Positions 11,201 to 23,100 of a stretch of DNA of 64,000 nucleotides are shown here, in pieces. Every line of letters begins with the position of its first letter. The first letter of the stretch is position 1. Both the position numbers and the translations under genes were made by a program. The stretch comes from Aricia agestis. Lineage: Eukaryota; Arthropoda; Insecta; Lepidoptera; Lycaenidae. The notes under the pieces were generated by a model. It was not told where the DNA came from. It saw only the letters and a list, made by a program, of their open reading frames with translations, and searched no databases. Location of the stretch: assembly GCF_905147365.1 (NCBI RefSeq), contig NC_056428.1, positions 2,696,001-2,760,000 of the forward strand. The letters run 5' to 3'.

Positions 11201-12816
11201 GATAAAAACCTACATAAAAACCTGTTACTATTCTCAGACTTAACGAATGTACTTACATTAGTTAAGCCCGAGAATAGGTTTTTATGTACTTTTTATGTTG
11301 ATACTAGAAATAATTTATACGGCAAAACAACGTTTACCGGGTCAGCTAGTAGTCAATATATTCATAACTAAATGACGCCAGCAACGGAGTTATGCGGAAA
11401 TTTTTTTATCGCGTGGAAATTAGAATAATATTTTGTCTTTCAACAAAAATCATTTGATATTTCCCATCGTTTAGGTCATAGACACACTTTCACATAATTT
11501 CTTTTATAATATTAGTTAGTAAGAAACTAGTAAGCGTTACCAAAGTTTTCGGGACCGAGGGAAAGCCTAAAATGTTTATCGTAACATATTTCGTATATGA
11601 TTAGATTTTAATACTATCTCAACTCTCAAGATATTAAGTACTGACGCCTGCCTGATGACGCCCGCAACTCCGTTGCGCCAAAATTCGTTTATCACCGTAC
11701 ATTTTTCTGGGATAAAAAGTATCCTATTTCCTTTCCCGGGACTTAAAGTATCCCCATACCAAATTTGAGCAAAATCAGCTAAGCTGGAGGTAACAGACAG
11801 ACAGACACACTTTCGCATTTATAATATTGGTATGGATTATTTCAAATACGTGGGAGAGCCATGCTTCGGCACGAATGGGCCGGCTCGACCGGAGAAATAC
11901 CACGTTCTCACAGAAAACCGGCGTGAACAGCGCTTGCGCTGTTTTTCGCCGAGTGAGTGAGTTTATCGGAGTCCCAATCCCCTACCCCTTTTCTATTCCT
12001 CCCCTATTCCCTTCCCTTCCCATCCCTACCCTCCCCTATTACTCTATTCCCTCTTAAGTGGCCGGCAACGCACCTGCAGCTCTTCTGATGCTGCGACTGT
12101 CCATGGGCGACGGAAATTGTTTTCCATCAGGTGACCCGTTTGCTCGTTTACCCCCTTGTTTCATAAAAAAAACCATCAAAATCGATTGTTCCAGACTTGA
12201 TGTCTCGATCCCGAAACTCGCCTGAACTAATGGACCGACAACCGATACCGCAATGACTTTCGTTAATTCTGATTTTAAAAGCAGTCGGTTTTATGAAGTA
12301 AAAATCATAATCATGTTGTTTATCAACCCCCGACAAAAAAGCTCGACTAGAAGTGTTTTAACTTTTGTTTGTTATCTGTCTGTGTGTGTTTACGTGACAT
12401 AGTAGCAATAAAACGAGGATCGATTTCGTTTTAAGTGCTATAAAATTGTTTTAATATTATATTTTCAAAAAAAATGTTAAGAACTTGATCGATTTAAAAC
12501 TTTGATTATAAGATGATATTCCTGAAAATAATTATAATATTGAACCGGCAGTTGTCATATTATATATTTCTTAATTTAGTATTATTTTAATCTATCTTTC
12601 TAGTACGGTTGTGCCGAACGGAATATTAATAATTATTTTTAGTTATGTTTCATTTGTGGTGAGGAGATATTATGAAATATGATTAACATTAAACTGCAAC
12701 TGCAACTAGCACTGATGATCAATTCAAAACTTACCTCTCATCCCAGAAAACGAGAATCGTTCACAGAACTCCGTGAGCATTATTATGATCACTATCCCGG
12801 GGAAGCGATCCTTCTT
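8273..12816 (-). CDS. proton-coupled oligopeptide transporter (SLC15/POT), N-terminal part
   Basis: Four minus-strand exons join in phase: 12816-12735, 11112-10971, 9942-9856 and 8544-8273 (583 nt, about 194 residues). Exon 1 seen encodes 'FPGIVIIIMLTEFCERFSFS' with the family ExxER motif (EFCER) and follows a strong T-tract acceptor. Exon 2 gives 'YHVFSTFVYVFPIIGGIVAD' and 'NYLGKF'. Exon 3 gives 'TILYMMFIYAAGNLLVAVTA'. Exon 4 gives 'LLMITVGTGGIKPCVTSFGG' then 'DQF', the classical POT signature. These proteins take up di- and tripeptides with protons across the plasma membrane, in insects mainly in gut. The second PTR2 signature, normally with Asn before Gly, reads 'YFTLCVGSL', with Cys-Val in place of Asn-Ala. 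The initiator exon and all exons after 8273 are not seen, so the gene is either very long or truncated. Confidence 0.85.
8849..9285 (+). mobile_element. non-autonomous hAT-type MITE
   Basis: Ends form a terminal inverted repeat: 'cagtggcggattcacaaat' on the left and, reverse complemented, 'cagtgacggatttaccaat' on the right. The element is flanked by a perfect 8-bp direct repeat AGTGTTGG at 8841-8848 and 9286-9293. An 8-bp target duplication with a CAGTG terminus is the mark of hAT elements. It is 437 bp and noncoding, inside the transporter intron between the exons at 9856 and 8544. Confidence 0.9.
9996..10160. repeat. foldback MITE
   Basis: The left half (from 'gccgaaactttttcg') and right half (to 'cgaaaagattttggc') are about 60-bp imperfect inverted repeats. 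They share 'ttttcgttttcgcttc' and 'aaaatgtatagaattgac' against their complements. Noncoding, within a transporter intron. Confidence 0.75.
10868..10970 (+). repeat. fragment of the miniature LTR-element family
   Basis: 'gtgggcttcggcctgaccga' and 'gctcggtcgggagatcttcc' match the 3' half of the 170-bp LTR at 59594-59763. The fragment abuts a transporter splice donor at 10970. Confidence 0.6.
11134..11350. repeat. long foldback repeat
   Basis: Starts 'actagctgacccg' and ends 'cgggtcagctagt'. About 50 bp at each end are complementary ('gttttgccgtaaaa', 'tatttctagtaa'), with further complementary stretches inside ('aaaaacctacataaaaa' region). It is an inverted pair of a common lepidopteran repeat end. 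Confidence 0.75.
11560..11835 (-). repeat. dispersed lepidopteran repeat (reverse)
   Basis: Contains 'cccgcaactccgttgcgcc', 'gtatcctatttcctttcccg' and an ending 'cgcatttataatattggtat'. Related copies lie at 17255-17445 (opposite orientation) and 31590-31785. Confidence 0.65.
11880..12170 (+). repeat. dispersed lepidopteran element with C/T-rich middle
   Basis: 'gtgaacagcgcttgcgctg' leads into a long pyrimidine-rich tract, then 'ggcaacgcacctgcagctct' and 'cccgtttgctcgtttacccc'. This family end is also found at 2570-2685. Noncoding. Confidence 0.65.
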
Positions 12817-14570
12817 CTGAAAAAAAAACTTGTGAAAACATCGAATTTTAAAGCAGCAGCAGCTGATAATGAGAACGCTCACGGTGTCGTCAAGATAAAA
12901 CAAAAAACTACACCAAAATCGGTTTACCCGTTTAAAATACGATGTCACAGACCCATACATACAGACACACGTGTGAAGCTCTAGGTTTTCACCAGAGGCT
13001 ACAAAAATTATTCCTACCGAGAGTTACATCCATCTATACATTTTTTTTTCATCAGGGCTTAAAAATATCCGTACAGAGTATTACTTCTTTACATTTTTGC
13101 AATTCCAAATGATATTGAAATCTACTAAAGTAGCCCATATTCCTCCAACTCAAACCTCATTCTTCGCTACGTCTGTTCAGCCATTTGATTAAAAATCAAC
13201 GTTTATGACTACATTAATAAGTTCCAGAGCTTCGAGGATTTCTTGAAAATAGTTCTCGATTGTCCAGCGCTACACGCTACACCGCTGACCGCATGCTCCG
13301 TGGAGCCCTGGGGCCTAAGCCCTTGTAGGGGCTCCGCGAGCGACACGATTGTGTTTAGAAATATCAGCAGACCAGTCGGACCAGCATGGAGACAATTCAT
13401 TCAAAGACAAAATAATCGTTTTTGGGGGTCCGCCAAACTTCTTAAACTTAAAAGGGTTACTATAAAACAGTTTGTGTGTGTATTTCCTTAAAAGTTTGGG
13501 TAGGTAATAAATATTAATTGAGAAATAATAATAAAAAGTTTCAGCAGTTTCAGCAGTGATATGGCCTAAAACTTTTGATCATAATATCAGCTTTCAAACA
13601 AAAAACTAGATCCAAATACGCCCACCCGTTAAGGCGCTGTGGTTGTTGCAACTACGTAAAATGGGTTTTTAAAACACGTTTTTATTTAGTACCGTTTTTT
13701 TAGTACCGTTTTAAAATTGAGAAAATTTCCTATACGCAAAGGTATATCAGTACACAATTTGATAAATTCTGCTCGATGGAAAAAAATCTCAAAGATGACT
13801 GTTATTACGCTGTTTTTCATAATTAAATCATTTTATGGCTAAATTACACACTTTCTAGAAAAAACAAAAACTGTAGTACATTTGTCGTAACCTAACGTAA
13901 ACGATTTGATATATTTGATTTGTGTAATACTAAAAACAAAAGGTTTTTACTCCTATTTTCTATTATCAAGGCACGCGGCGAGCGCGTAACAGCAACTGTA
14001 CAAGACGCGCTGATATGAATGTTATTTCAACGTACTTAACGTCGATATTCGTACTGACAGACATCGACCTGCTTATTTTAGGGATTACTGGGCCTTAAGA
14101 CGGTCGCGGTATAGCCACACATACACACACACGCCCACACACATCAAATAATATATTATACATCTATACACACACAGTCAGAAACTTATAAGTATTTTCG
14201 TCGGTGGTAAAAAAACACAAACCGGTAGCGGTACATCCAGGCAGACATTTTTATCATTCACCATCCTATCACACTACTAACGAGATACAGGTTGTACCTG
14301 ATATATATAATCACGGACAAACAAACAGACGTATCTCTGAATGGATAAGTAAATAAAATAAGATATTTTTAGATGTAGTAGGAATTTTATTAAGCTGACT
14401 AATAAGTAATAAGAATAAGAAATAAGAATAGAGCAGCCCTACTCCCTAGGAAGTACTTGAAAGTGAAACACGCCTCTCTGTTTTAATTTTAAAAAAAGTA
14501 AGTACTCTTTAAGATTTGAATAAAAAGGAATATTATTTTCGACTGTTTTTTTTATTTCAGACGCATATCA
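12817..14570. other. no supported gene
   Basis: This is the expected place for the transporter's first exon, but I could not identify one on the minus strand. A CA-rich microsatellite lies near 14110-14180. Short open frames here show no family resemblance. Confidence 0.4.
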
Positions 14571-14584
14571 GTACCTATGAGGTT

Positions 14585-14690
14585 TTTCAGTACCCACTTC
14601 CAAAAAGGAGGACGTCTATAACCTATGAGGGGTTTCAGTGAGGCCGTAATTAACCGACTTCCGAAAAGGAGGAGGTTAAATTATGTTCGG
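14585..14690 (+). repeat. 'accgacttccaaaaaggagg' dispersed repeat, two partial copies
   Basis: 'cccacttccaaaaaggagga' and 'accgacttccgaaaaggagg' occur about 70 bp apart. The same motif recurs near 26080, 41390, 45200, 47815, 48750 and 50615. Confidence 0.6.
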
Positions 14691-14867
14691 CTGTAGATAT
14701 TTTATTTCCAAACTTTTTAGCGGCTGATTTCTCTGCGCCTCGCCTTATCGTACGTAAACTTTTAAATGTTTTAACTTCTATCTTCAATTAAATAGCATTT
14801 TTCTCTGTTACCTCGGAAATAGTGCTTGCAAGCACATAATAATATTATGTAAATATAATAATATTGT

Positions 14868-14898
14868 GTAACTACAGCCGTGGCTGTAGTTACATATT
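14868..14898. repeat. inverted repeat around TGTAACTACAGCC
   Basis: 'gtaactacagcc' and 'ggctgtagttac' are separated by only 2 nt. Copies of 'acataataatattatgt' flank the hairpin on both sides, giving a wider symmetric structure of about 110 bp. Confidence 0.6.
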
Positions 14899-15186
14899 TT
14901 AATATCTACATAATAATATTATGTTTCCGCATACTATGCGGAAATACCGCTGACGAAGGCACAGTATTACAAAGGGCATTTATAATATTATATCTTAGAT
15001 ATAAATATTATAAAGCTGAAGAGTTTGTTTGTTTGTTTGAACGCGCCAATCTCAGGAGCTAAACCAGTAATTGGTCCGCTTTGAAAAATTATTTCAGTGT
15101 TAGATAGCTGATTTATCGAGGACTAGGCTATAGGCACAGAATAGATAATAGTACAACTATAGTTTATATTTTAACATAGGTACTAA

Positions 15187-15314
15187 GGGCCTGTTTCACC
15201 ACTTTCTGATAAAGTGCCGAATAGGCTATTCACAATTTTTTTCACAGATTCTCCATACTTCATCTGTCAAGTTAAATGGTGGATAGCCTTATCAGGAACT
15301 GGTGAAACAGGCCC
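15187..15314 (+). mobile_element. PIF/Harbinger-type MITE
   Basis: Begins 'gggcctgtttcaccac' and ends with its complement 'tggtgaaacaggccc'. It is flanked by TAA on both sides (15184-15186, 15315-15317), the 3-bp TWA duplication of PIF/Harbinger elements. 128 bp, noncoding. Two relatives sit at 40214-40348 and 49438-49572. Confidence 0.85.
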
Positions 15315-15795
15315 TAAGACTAATAGGACCGAAGAAACAAAGGAAAACATGGAAAAACAGGAAAAATTGTTTGAAAGTGCTTATCTCACGAACTAGACTA
15401 TTTTATTTGTGGAAAAATGTACGGTTTCCGTGAAATTCCTAATTTACGCGGGCGAAGCCGCGCGGAACGTCTAGTCTAAAAATGTATAATTATATAATAT
15501 TATGCTGTATGTTGACAATTATTATACATATAGAAACATTTAACATCATGGCGCCTTCGTTGTCAATAAAAACTAATAACTATTCAAGGTCCCGCTGTCT
15601 CTGTCATCTGACGTTTTCATTAAGCCAGACAAAGACAAGTAAATATTGCATAAATGTATACCTACCTATGCTGCATAAGAGGGTTCTTGTTCTCTACAAA
15701 TGAAATCTAAAACCGATTTCACTGTCACAGGAATCATTTCATAGTTCCCAGATATGTAAGCACTGCAGAAGACAGAAGGCGGACAATCCAACGCA

Positions 15796-15832
15796 ACTGA
15801 TCATAACGATCATTATGATCGTTATGATCAGT
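15796..15832. repeat. perfect 18-bp palindrome with 1-nt centre
   Basis: Right arm 'atgatcgttatgatcagt' is the exact complement of the left arm. The internal GATC spacing is regular. Possible cruciform; no function assigned. Confidence 0.8.
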
Positions 15833-15844
15833 GTATGGATCATT

Positions 15845-15950
15845 TTTTTTCGTCAGATAATCAGGTGATCAGCCTACATTGCCCTACTAATCTTGGAATC
15901 ACGACCTTCGGAGTCTAGAGCTCTAAACCACTAGACCACAGAGGGGATAG
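15845..15950 (-). mobile_element. tRNA-derived SINE fragment
   Basis: On the minus strand it reads 'cctctgtggtctagtggttt' (box-A like) and then 'ggtcgtgattccaag' (weak box-B). After that comes 'ggctgatcacctgatta', as in the full SINE at 42559-42925. The box B is decayed, so it is an old copy. Confidence 0.65.
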
Positions 15951-16434
15951 CATAGGTTTATTACAAAACTATACCTAAGTAGATTACAAAAATAGGTACA
16001 AAGCTATTGAAATTAGAAACCTAAATACAACCTGTGTTTGTCCTAACATCTAATTTTAATTTACAAGAGAGGCCCTAAATATTTGTTTTATTATAGTAGC
16101 AGCTACTTAAAAGTGTCAGCTGGAACAATAGAACTATCTTATCACGTAGACTCCTGTATGATTGAAACGTAACAGACAATTATAAAACTATCTAGAATCA
16201 GCCCTGGCTATGCCGCGGCTAAATATGGCCGCGGTCTAGGGGCGGCAGCGTCCTAGGAGGAGCGGGCGGCAGCGTCCATATGGGGAAGGTCCATATTTCG
16301 TCCATAAATCGTTCGGGGGTGGCGCTCACTCTCTAGAATAAGTTATAAGACACCTTACTAATTACTACGATACTAGTTAGAATTCCATCATCAGTGGCCA
16401 CCAAACATAAATTTAAATTGACTTGTGAGAATAA

Positions 16435-16515
16435 TGCGTGGAGGCCGCAAAGGAAGATCTTCCGACCCAGCGAATTGTTATGCTCGGTCAGGCCGGAGCC
16501 CACGTGATACATTTC
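16435..16515 (-). repeat. fragment of the miniature LTR-element family
   Basis: In reverse orientation: 'ggccgcaaaggaagatcttc' and 'atgctcggtcaggccggagc', complementary to the 3' half of the LTR at 59594-59763. Confidence 0.6.
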
Positions 16516-16544
16516 AGGTCTCTTATATAAATATACTAGCTGTT

Positions 16545-16745
16545 TGACCGAGCTTTGCTCGGTATTCGATAAAACACGAATAAAATGACATTTTCTAAAA
16601 ATGATTCCGAGCTAGATCGATTTATCGCCCCCGAAACCCCCTATATACTAAATTTCATGAAAATCGTTAGAGCCAAATCCGAGATTCCAAATATTTTTAC
16701 TTACAAGAATTGCTCGTTTAAAGATATAAGATAATTATACCGACG
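16545..16745 (-). repeat. dispersed repeat shared with 7270-7425
   Basis: Reverse-complement match to the 7.3-kb copy ('gctagatcgatttatcgccc', 'tttcatgaaaatcgtta'). Confidence 0.6.
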
Positions 16746-17254
16746 CACTTAGAAAAATTCGATTAGTTGTTGAGATGGATCTAGAAGTTATTTTCATCTA
16801 TGTGTGGTAGTGAATGGTGACGTAAAATATTGTGAGTTGGTAAGTACATAATATAAGTAATTATAATTAATAACACTATCAACGCGTGAACAGAGTCTGT
16901 GTACACTATTTAATTATTTACATACGCTGCTTTCCGGACGATATTTACTTTAGTGGACTCACTAATAATTCATGGATAATATAAATAGTTATTAGGTATC
17001 ATTGATTGAAAGCTAGGAAATCTTAAATTAATATCTTTGATTGTGGCCTTAAAACTAGAAAACGTAGCATCTGGGGGCACGGGAGTGCCCCGCCAAGATG
17101 AGCCATTAAAATATTACTTTCAGTCCTTCACCGCGCCTTCTTTTATTTTAAAAGCAACTCGTAAACTGTGCCCGAAACTCTGCAAATCGACAGTGAAGAA
17201 CCTGTTGAAAAGTTTTGGGATACAAATATTGTAGAAAAACCTGTCAATAGCTAC

Positions 17255-17445
17255 ATCTATACTAATATTATAAATGCTATAGTGTTTTTGTCCATCTGTT
17301 ACCTCTTAACACCCAAACGGTTTAACACAGATTTTGCTGAAATTTAGTATGAAAATACTTTCAGTCTCGGGAATGAACGTAGTAGGACACTTTTTAACCC
17401 CAAAAAATGTACGGTTCCAGGGCGATTGCTGTCGTCATCTAGTCC
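17255..17445 (+). repeat. dispersed lepidopteran repeat
   Basis: 'tatactaatattataaatgc' followed by 'gttacctcttaacacccaaa' and 'ttttgctgaaatttagtatg'. It belongs to the same family as the reverse copies at 11.6 and 31.6 kb. Confidence 0.65.
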
Positions 17446-17449
17446 TTAC

Positions 17450-18384
17450 TAAATACACGTTAATCTTTTCAAGTCTTTCAATATTAAGAAAGTAAATGAA
17501 ACGCTAAACGTTTACTCGATAAGAGAGGGGCTTTTTATAATGATGGGCGTCTATTAAGTATTTCAGTCCAGCAGATTCCTTTGCGTCAATTTTTTGCGCA
17601 GGCCGCAGAGAGTAGTTTGAAATCGTTGTTTGAAAATTTTGGACTAAATAATATCAATATTTGAAATACTTATATTAATAAAATTTATCATAACTATTAA
17701 AAAATAATCGAACTCATTAAATCTGATAAAAAAACTTAAAAGAAAACTTAAGGCTACGAATAATAAAAACTAAGGAATCGTAACTCCCATACTATTACCG
17801 TTTTAAATTTGGTCCCTTTTGATCTGTCATGTAACGTCAGCCTAGTACCGCTCAAGGTCACCTAAATATTTCAAATGTATTGAAATGTGTACACTTTTTT
17901 GACAAGTATTGTGGTGCATGTTTTTGACGGAGTTACTTTTCCTTTGTTTTTATTATTCGTAGACTTATTATATAAGGCTTATTATTCAGAAAAGAGGTAG
18001 TTTTCAGAGGTGAACATTTTCTCAAAAAAAAACTAAATAAAAAATTAATACTAAGTAAATAAACTGCAAAAATTGGGTTCGAAAACATAAACCTTAATAA
18101 AGTTTTTGAACCCAATTTGTAAAAAGTGATTCTGCAATAAAGGGGTACTTTTAATGGATTATATTATTTCACTTTTATCCAAAAATTATATCATAAATAT
18201 TAAACAAATTGTTTATGTAATGTAAATATGCAATTTTAAAGATCAGAAATTCATTTTTTTTTCACAAATACTTATAGGGATGGTTGCTAAAAGGGTTGAA
18301 AAAGCATTTTTTCTATTTTTAACAAAAGGGGTGAATTTCACCCCTAAAATAAAAAAGCGCAATACAGGACTTAAAGGGTTGATG
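17450..18384. other. no gene seen
   Basis: AT-rich, with poly-A/T runs and short frames without family resemblance. Confidence 0.4.
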
Positions 18385-19440
18385 TAAAAGGTCCACTGGG
18401 ACTAAAATAGAATTAGGTGTCCCACAGGGATCCATTTTGGGTCCGTTTCTTTTTCTCATCTATATAAATGATAAAATGACTTACTTACCTTATCTAGTTA
18501 AGGATAATGATAACGAGATAGTACTTTTTGCTGATCACACTTCACTTATTTTTAAAGTGAAGCGATAACAGTCGAATTATGACGAGGTTAAAAATTGCGC
18601 TCTCTCAAAAATAGTTATCTAATTGGTTTAATGTAAATAACTTACTTTTAAATTCTAATAAAACAAAATGTTTAAGATTTACCTTGCCAAATGTTAAGCA
18701 AGCGCAAACCAATTTGCTATTTAATGATGAGAAAATGAATCTTGTTGACACTACTGTATTTTTAGGAGTAATACTGGATTATAAACTGCAGTGGGGTCCT
18801 CATGTTATTGCCAAACTGGCCGATAATAAGCTCAGTTCCGCAGCATATGCAGTCAGAAAAATTAGAGAAATTTGTGATGAAGACTTTATTATTGTTTATT
18901 ATAGTTATTTTCATAGTATTTTGTGCTGCAGGTGCGAGCTATACGATCTATTTATAAAATGTCATCCTTTGAATCTCTCAGAGAAAAGTTTCACGAAATA
19001 AGAATTCTGACCGTAATCTCTCAATACATTTTGAACAATGTGTTATAACTTATACGTGAGATAAAATGTAAATAATTTTAAAACGAAAAGTGACATTCAC
19101 TGCAGGAATAAGCACAAGCTAGATATACCAATAACCAGGCTGAGCAAAGTAAGCAAATCTTACAAAGGTATACATTATAGGTAATTAAATTTAAAAAAGT
19201 AGTCAAAGAGCGTTTGTGTGCCAGTTCAAAGAATAATTAAACAGAAACATTGAGAAAAACCTCGTTTGGGAGGATAACTGCAGAAGATTGGAAAACTATG
19301 ACGAACCATGTAATAAATGTAGAAAATAAATACAAGAAAAAAAGAGATCACATAACAGAAGAAGTTTTGGAAAAATTCATTATAAGTGTAATATAAGTGA
19401 TCATGACTCCACTGATACAGAAGAATCTTTCCGAGGTTGA
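18385..19440 (+). pseudogene. decayed Jockey-type LINE reverse transcriptase
   Basis: Translation in shifting frames shows reverse-transcriptase motifs: 'GVPQGSILGPFLFLIYINDK', then 'FADHTSLIF' where the catalytic FADD has become FADH, then 'VFLGVILDYKLQWGPHV'. Further on are 'RILTVISQYILNNVL' and 'RNKHKLDIPITRLSKVSKS', the usual C-terminal landmarks of jockey-like elements. Several stops and frame changes interrupt it and the 5' part is missing. It is a dead 5'-truncated retrotransposon copy. Confidence 0.85.
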
Positions 19441-19603
19441 ATTTTTGGGCTCTGATTTTAAATATGATTCAAATTAAACATAGTTAAATATCAAGTATAA
19501 ATACTTAATTTATGTACACAAATTAATAAATCTGCATAATTTTAACATTGGGTTTAATTTTATATTCAATTCTATAACATTTATTCCGAAAGTAAATCGT
19601 TTC

Positions 19604-19673
19604 GAAGTTTCGAGTGAACTAACGTTATTTTTATATAGCAGGTAAAAATAACGTTAGCTCATTCGAAACTTCA
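19604..19673. repeat. about 30-bp imperfect inverted repeat
   Basis: 'cgaagtttcgagtgaactaa' and its near complement 'ttagctcattcgaaacttc' enclose 'cgttattttta'/'taaaaataacg'. Noncoding, just 5' of the gene at 20108. Confidence 0.7.
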
Positions 19674-20107
19674 AAACGGTTTTCTTTTGGAACAGACTAC
19701 AAATTAATTGTAAACACAAAATACACAAGTATCAAAACATTTTTTTCCTACTATAGTGATACCATATAAAGATTTTATTTATTATATTTATAAATATTTT
19801 TATTTTGATTAAAGAAACTTGAGGTAAAATAACTCTGAATGATGTACGCTATTGCCATAGACAAGGCTGTGTACCCGTCAACACTGTGACAAATATAATT
19901 GACACTTAAAAAAAACAACATTCGAATCTCTGTAAAATGTCAACGGATTTTTATTTTAAAAATTAATTTGTTTTTGTTTTTTTATGTAATGTTAAAGTTA
20001 TTATAAAAAGTGTTTGATATGAGACATTAATGAGTGTAAACTGTTAGAGAAAACTGCAATATATATACCTCTTAACTGTGGAAAACTGTGTGGTGATTTC
20101 ACCAAGT

Positions 20108-23100
20108 ATGATGTCCAACTCCCGAATCCCATCCCCGGCCCGGTCTTTAGCCGTTTCTACGCCAAGACGGTACAAACAGAGAAGATCTCGTAGTGTCTGC
20201 TCACCTGGACGTTTGGAGACCTCACTCAAACTCACTGCAATGATAACTGATTTCGTGCCGTCACCTTTACCTAATAGAAGATCTGTTCTGAATGATGATA
20301 CAGAGATTATAGATATGCCCAAACGTAAGTCAGTACAATTAATATTACTTACTAGTCCTTCTCCATTGTCTGTCTGAATGCATTTTACTCTTAAGATATT
20401 GCTGCTATTTTATTTACAGAAATTTGTTCACAGCTCAGGAAGTATATTATCTAATGTTTCCCGAGACTCAAATATCTTTATGCTCAATTTTGCCCAAACT
20501 GCTTGTCCAAAATGCTTGGTGTCCAAAGTGACTTAGATGTATACAAGTATGGAATTTAATTTTATTGAAATGATTACTATTTAAAAACATCTTATTACCC
20601 GAGTATATCACAATCAGCCATCATATTGTTTAAGAGGAGAGATATATATCTATATCTATATATAATATAAAACTCAAAGGTAACTGACTGACATGGTGGT
20701 CTATCAACACCCAGCCCAAACCACTGGACGGATCAGGCTGAAATTTTGCATGCAGATAGATGTTATGACAAAGGCATCCCCTAAAAAGGATTTCTATAAA
20801 TTCCAACCCCAAGGGGTTAAAATAGGGGATGAAAGTTTGTACATAATAATACTTCTTAACACAAGCGAAACGGCGGGCAAAAGCTTGTTATAATATAAAA
20901 GTGAAGCCAATAATATTATGGTACTATAACTATCTTATGAATCTTGTATTATTGGAATATATAATATTATATGGCAGCTGTAAACTAGCTAGATTCTAGT
21001 AGGCTTGTCCTGCAGCATACATTGCTCCGTCGGAAGATCTTCCTTTGTGACCGCCACTCATGATCCCACATTGGTAACCCCAATGTAATTTGAACATACA
21101 ACCTCATCTACTCAAAATGTTTTACAGTGAAAGTAACATCACTGAGTTTATGTACCTGATGGTAAATTGTTCTTATGTTTTATATTACGCCTTTCATGCT
21201 ACTTTCACTGATGACTGCGAAACTCATTCTTTTAATTAAAGAGAAGGATTATATTAGGCTATTGGTAGAGAAGTAGTGAACTTGGTCTTGTTAACACCAA
21301 TGGCATATTTTATTCGCACTGATTTTACTTCAAATGTTTGGTCCATATTGAGAGCTTAAGGGTGCCTTCACATTAGGTCGCCAGGAGTGTAGCAGCATCG
21401 CGACTTCGATAGTAAAAAGAGAAGCGCGACAGCCACGTGACTCTGGTATAGAAGTTGCGCTGCTGCTGCGTAATAAAATGCTTTCTGTATTCCCATTCAC
21501 AAAACATAATTATGATATTTGTAAGGATAGATTACATATATTTGTTTTTGTTGTATTTAAATTATATTAACAAATCACTTTATTAGAACAAACAAAAACA
21601 ACAGGCTTTTTTAGCAAAATACTTATCTTGGTTTTGCTAATTCACTAATTAAAGGACAAAATATAAATCGTAACAAGGCATTTCTAATCCATGGCCATAT
21701 TGAATTGAAATTATTTGAAATATTGACTTGTTATAAAGCTGTCAATAAATGTGTTGTAGGAAAGAGCTGGTGGAGGAAATTGGATGAGAATTCTCGGGAC
21801 GTAATGGAGCTGTTTGAACATAATGACATTCCGGAAACAAATAATATTGAAGAGAACTTTGATGTGGAGATTCTAAGGTAAGATTAAATTTTATTATCCT
21901 TGCTTGTATTATAAAATGTTGCAGTAGTTAAAGATGTGAGTGGATGAACATATGACTAACATTTTGTAACATATAAACATTTACTCATTTTTTCCTTATA
22001 ATTTGAACAAACTTTGTAACTAACCTACTTCATCACCTGGCTAATATATATCTGGCTACACATATAATGCACAGTTTTTTTAATTCAAATAAAAATCTGG
22101 CCTAAATCCTTATTCCTTAGTTTATAAAAAAAATAAGTTTATGTAATAAAGTTTATGTATGATAGACTCTATGAGTAAGATACACAAGATGTAAGTAGCT
22201 GCACTTCAGTTAAACTGGCTTATGGCTTAGCCTAGCCATAAGCCAGTTTAACTGAACTCCCATAACTCCCACCATGTGACTTAGACATTGGGTCTGAAAA
22301 GTGTGTTATGCATATTATACAACTACAAACTATGTTTATATTCATTTTCAACTTATTATTTTTCAGCCAGGAGAAGAAAAACTATACCCTTGATTTACCG
22401 GAGAGCAGCGATGGTGAATCAATAAACAGCATAGTGATACCTCAACGCAAACTGTTCACTCAGAAAGAAAATCATCCACCAAAAAAGTTCCCTCGCGTCT
22501 TTAACAACAGAGAAGAATTAGTAAAATTACAGAAAAGCAATGTTGATCATGACAATGAAATAGATGTTCGCCCAAAGAGCCTGTTCAATCAGGCAAAGAA
22601 GCCAAAAACCAAACCAATTTTTCCCTCCGCATTACTCAGTATGTCTGTCAATAAATCCATAGCTAATAAAACAAGGGAAATACCAACTGTGGAACCGAAA
22701 GGCCAAGTTCGTAGTCTCTTCGGGAACAGACCGGGCACCAAAAGAAAAAATATGTTCGCCGATTTCGTTGTGTCAGAAAGTGAGGACGAAGTTCCAGACA
22801 TACAGGCGAAAGTTTTCGGTTTCCAAAAGAAATCTGAGCAAAAACGTAGAGTTAGTGCAAGGGGAGTAGAAAATTCTCCCACTACGAGTATTCTTGATGT
22901 TGATATTGATGATTGGAAGCAACTTCCCTCATCAACCATGATGGAGAATCAAATTGAAGATTTAGCTGCTACTCCCTCTAAACGTACAAGACTAACTGGA
23001 TTCATAGAGCCTCAAGAAACTGTGAGGACCAATAAGGAGTTGAATAAAACGAAACGCAATGAATCATTAAGATCACATAAATCCAAACTTTCATCAAGCC

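Noticed and set aside
14110..14180. A regulatory array
   Set aside because: It is a plain CA-rich microsatellite.
18684..19001. A 105-codon open frame as a host gene
   Set aside because: It is the C-terminal part of a reverse transcriptase, and the rest of the domain with broken motifs lies upstream in other frames.
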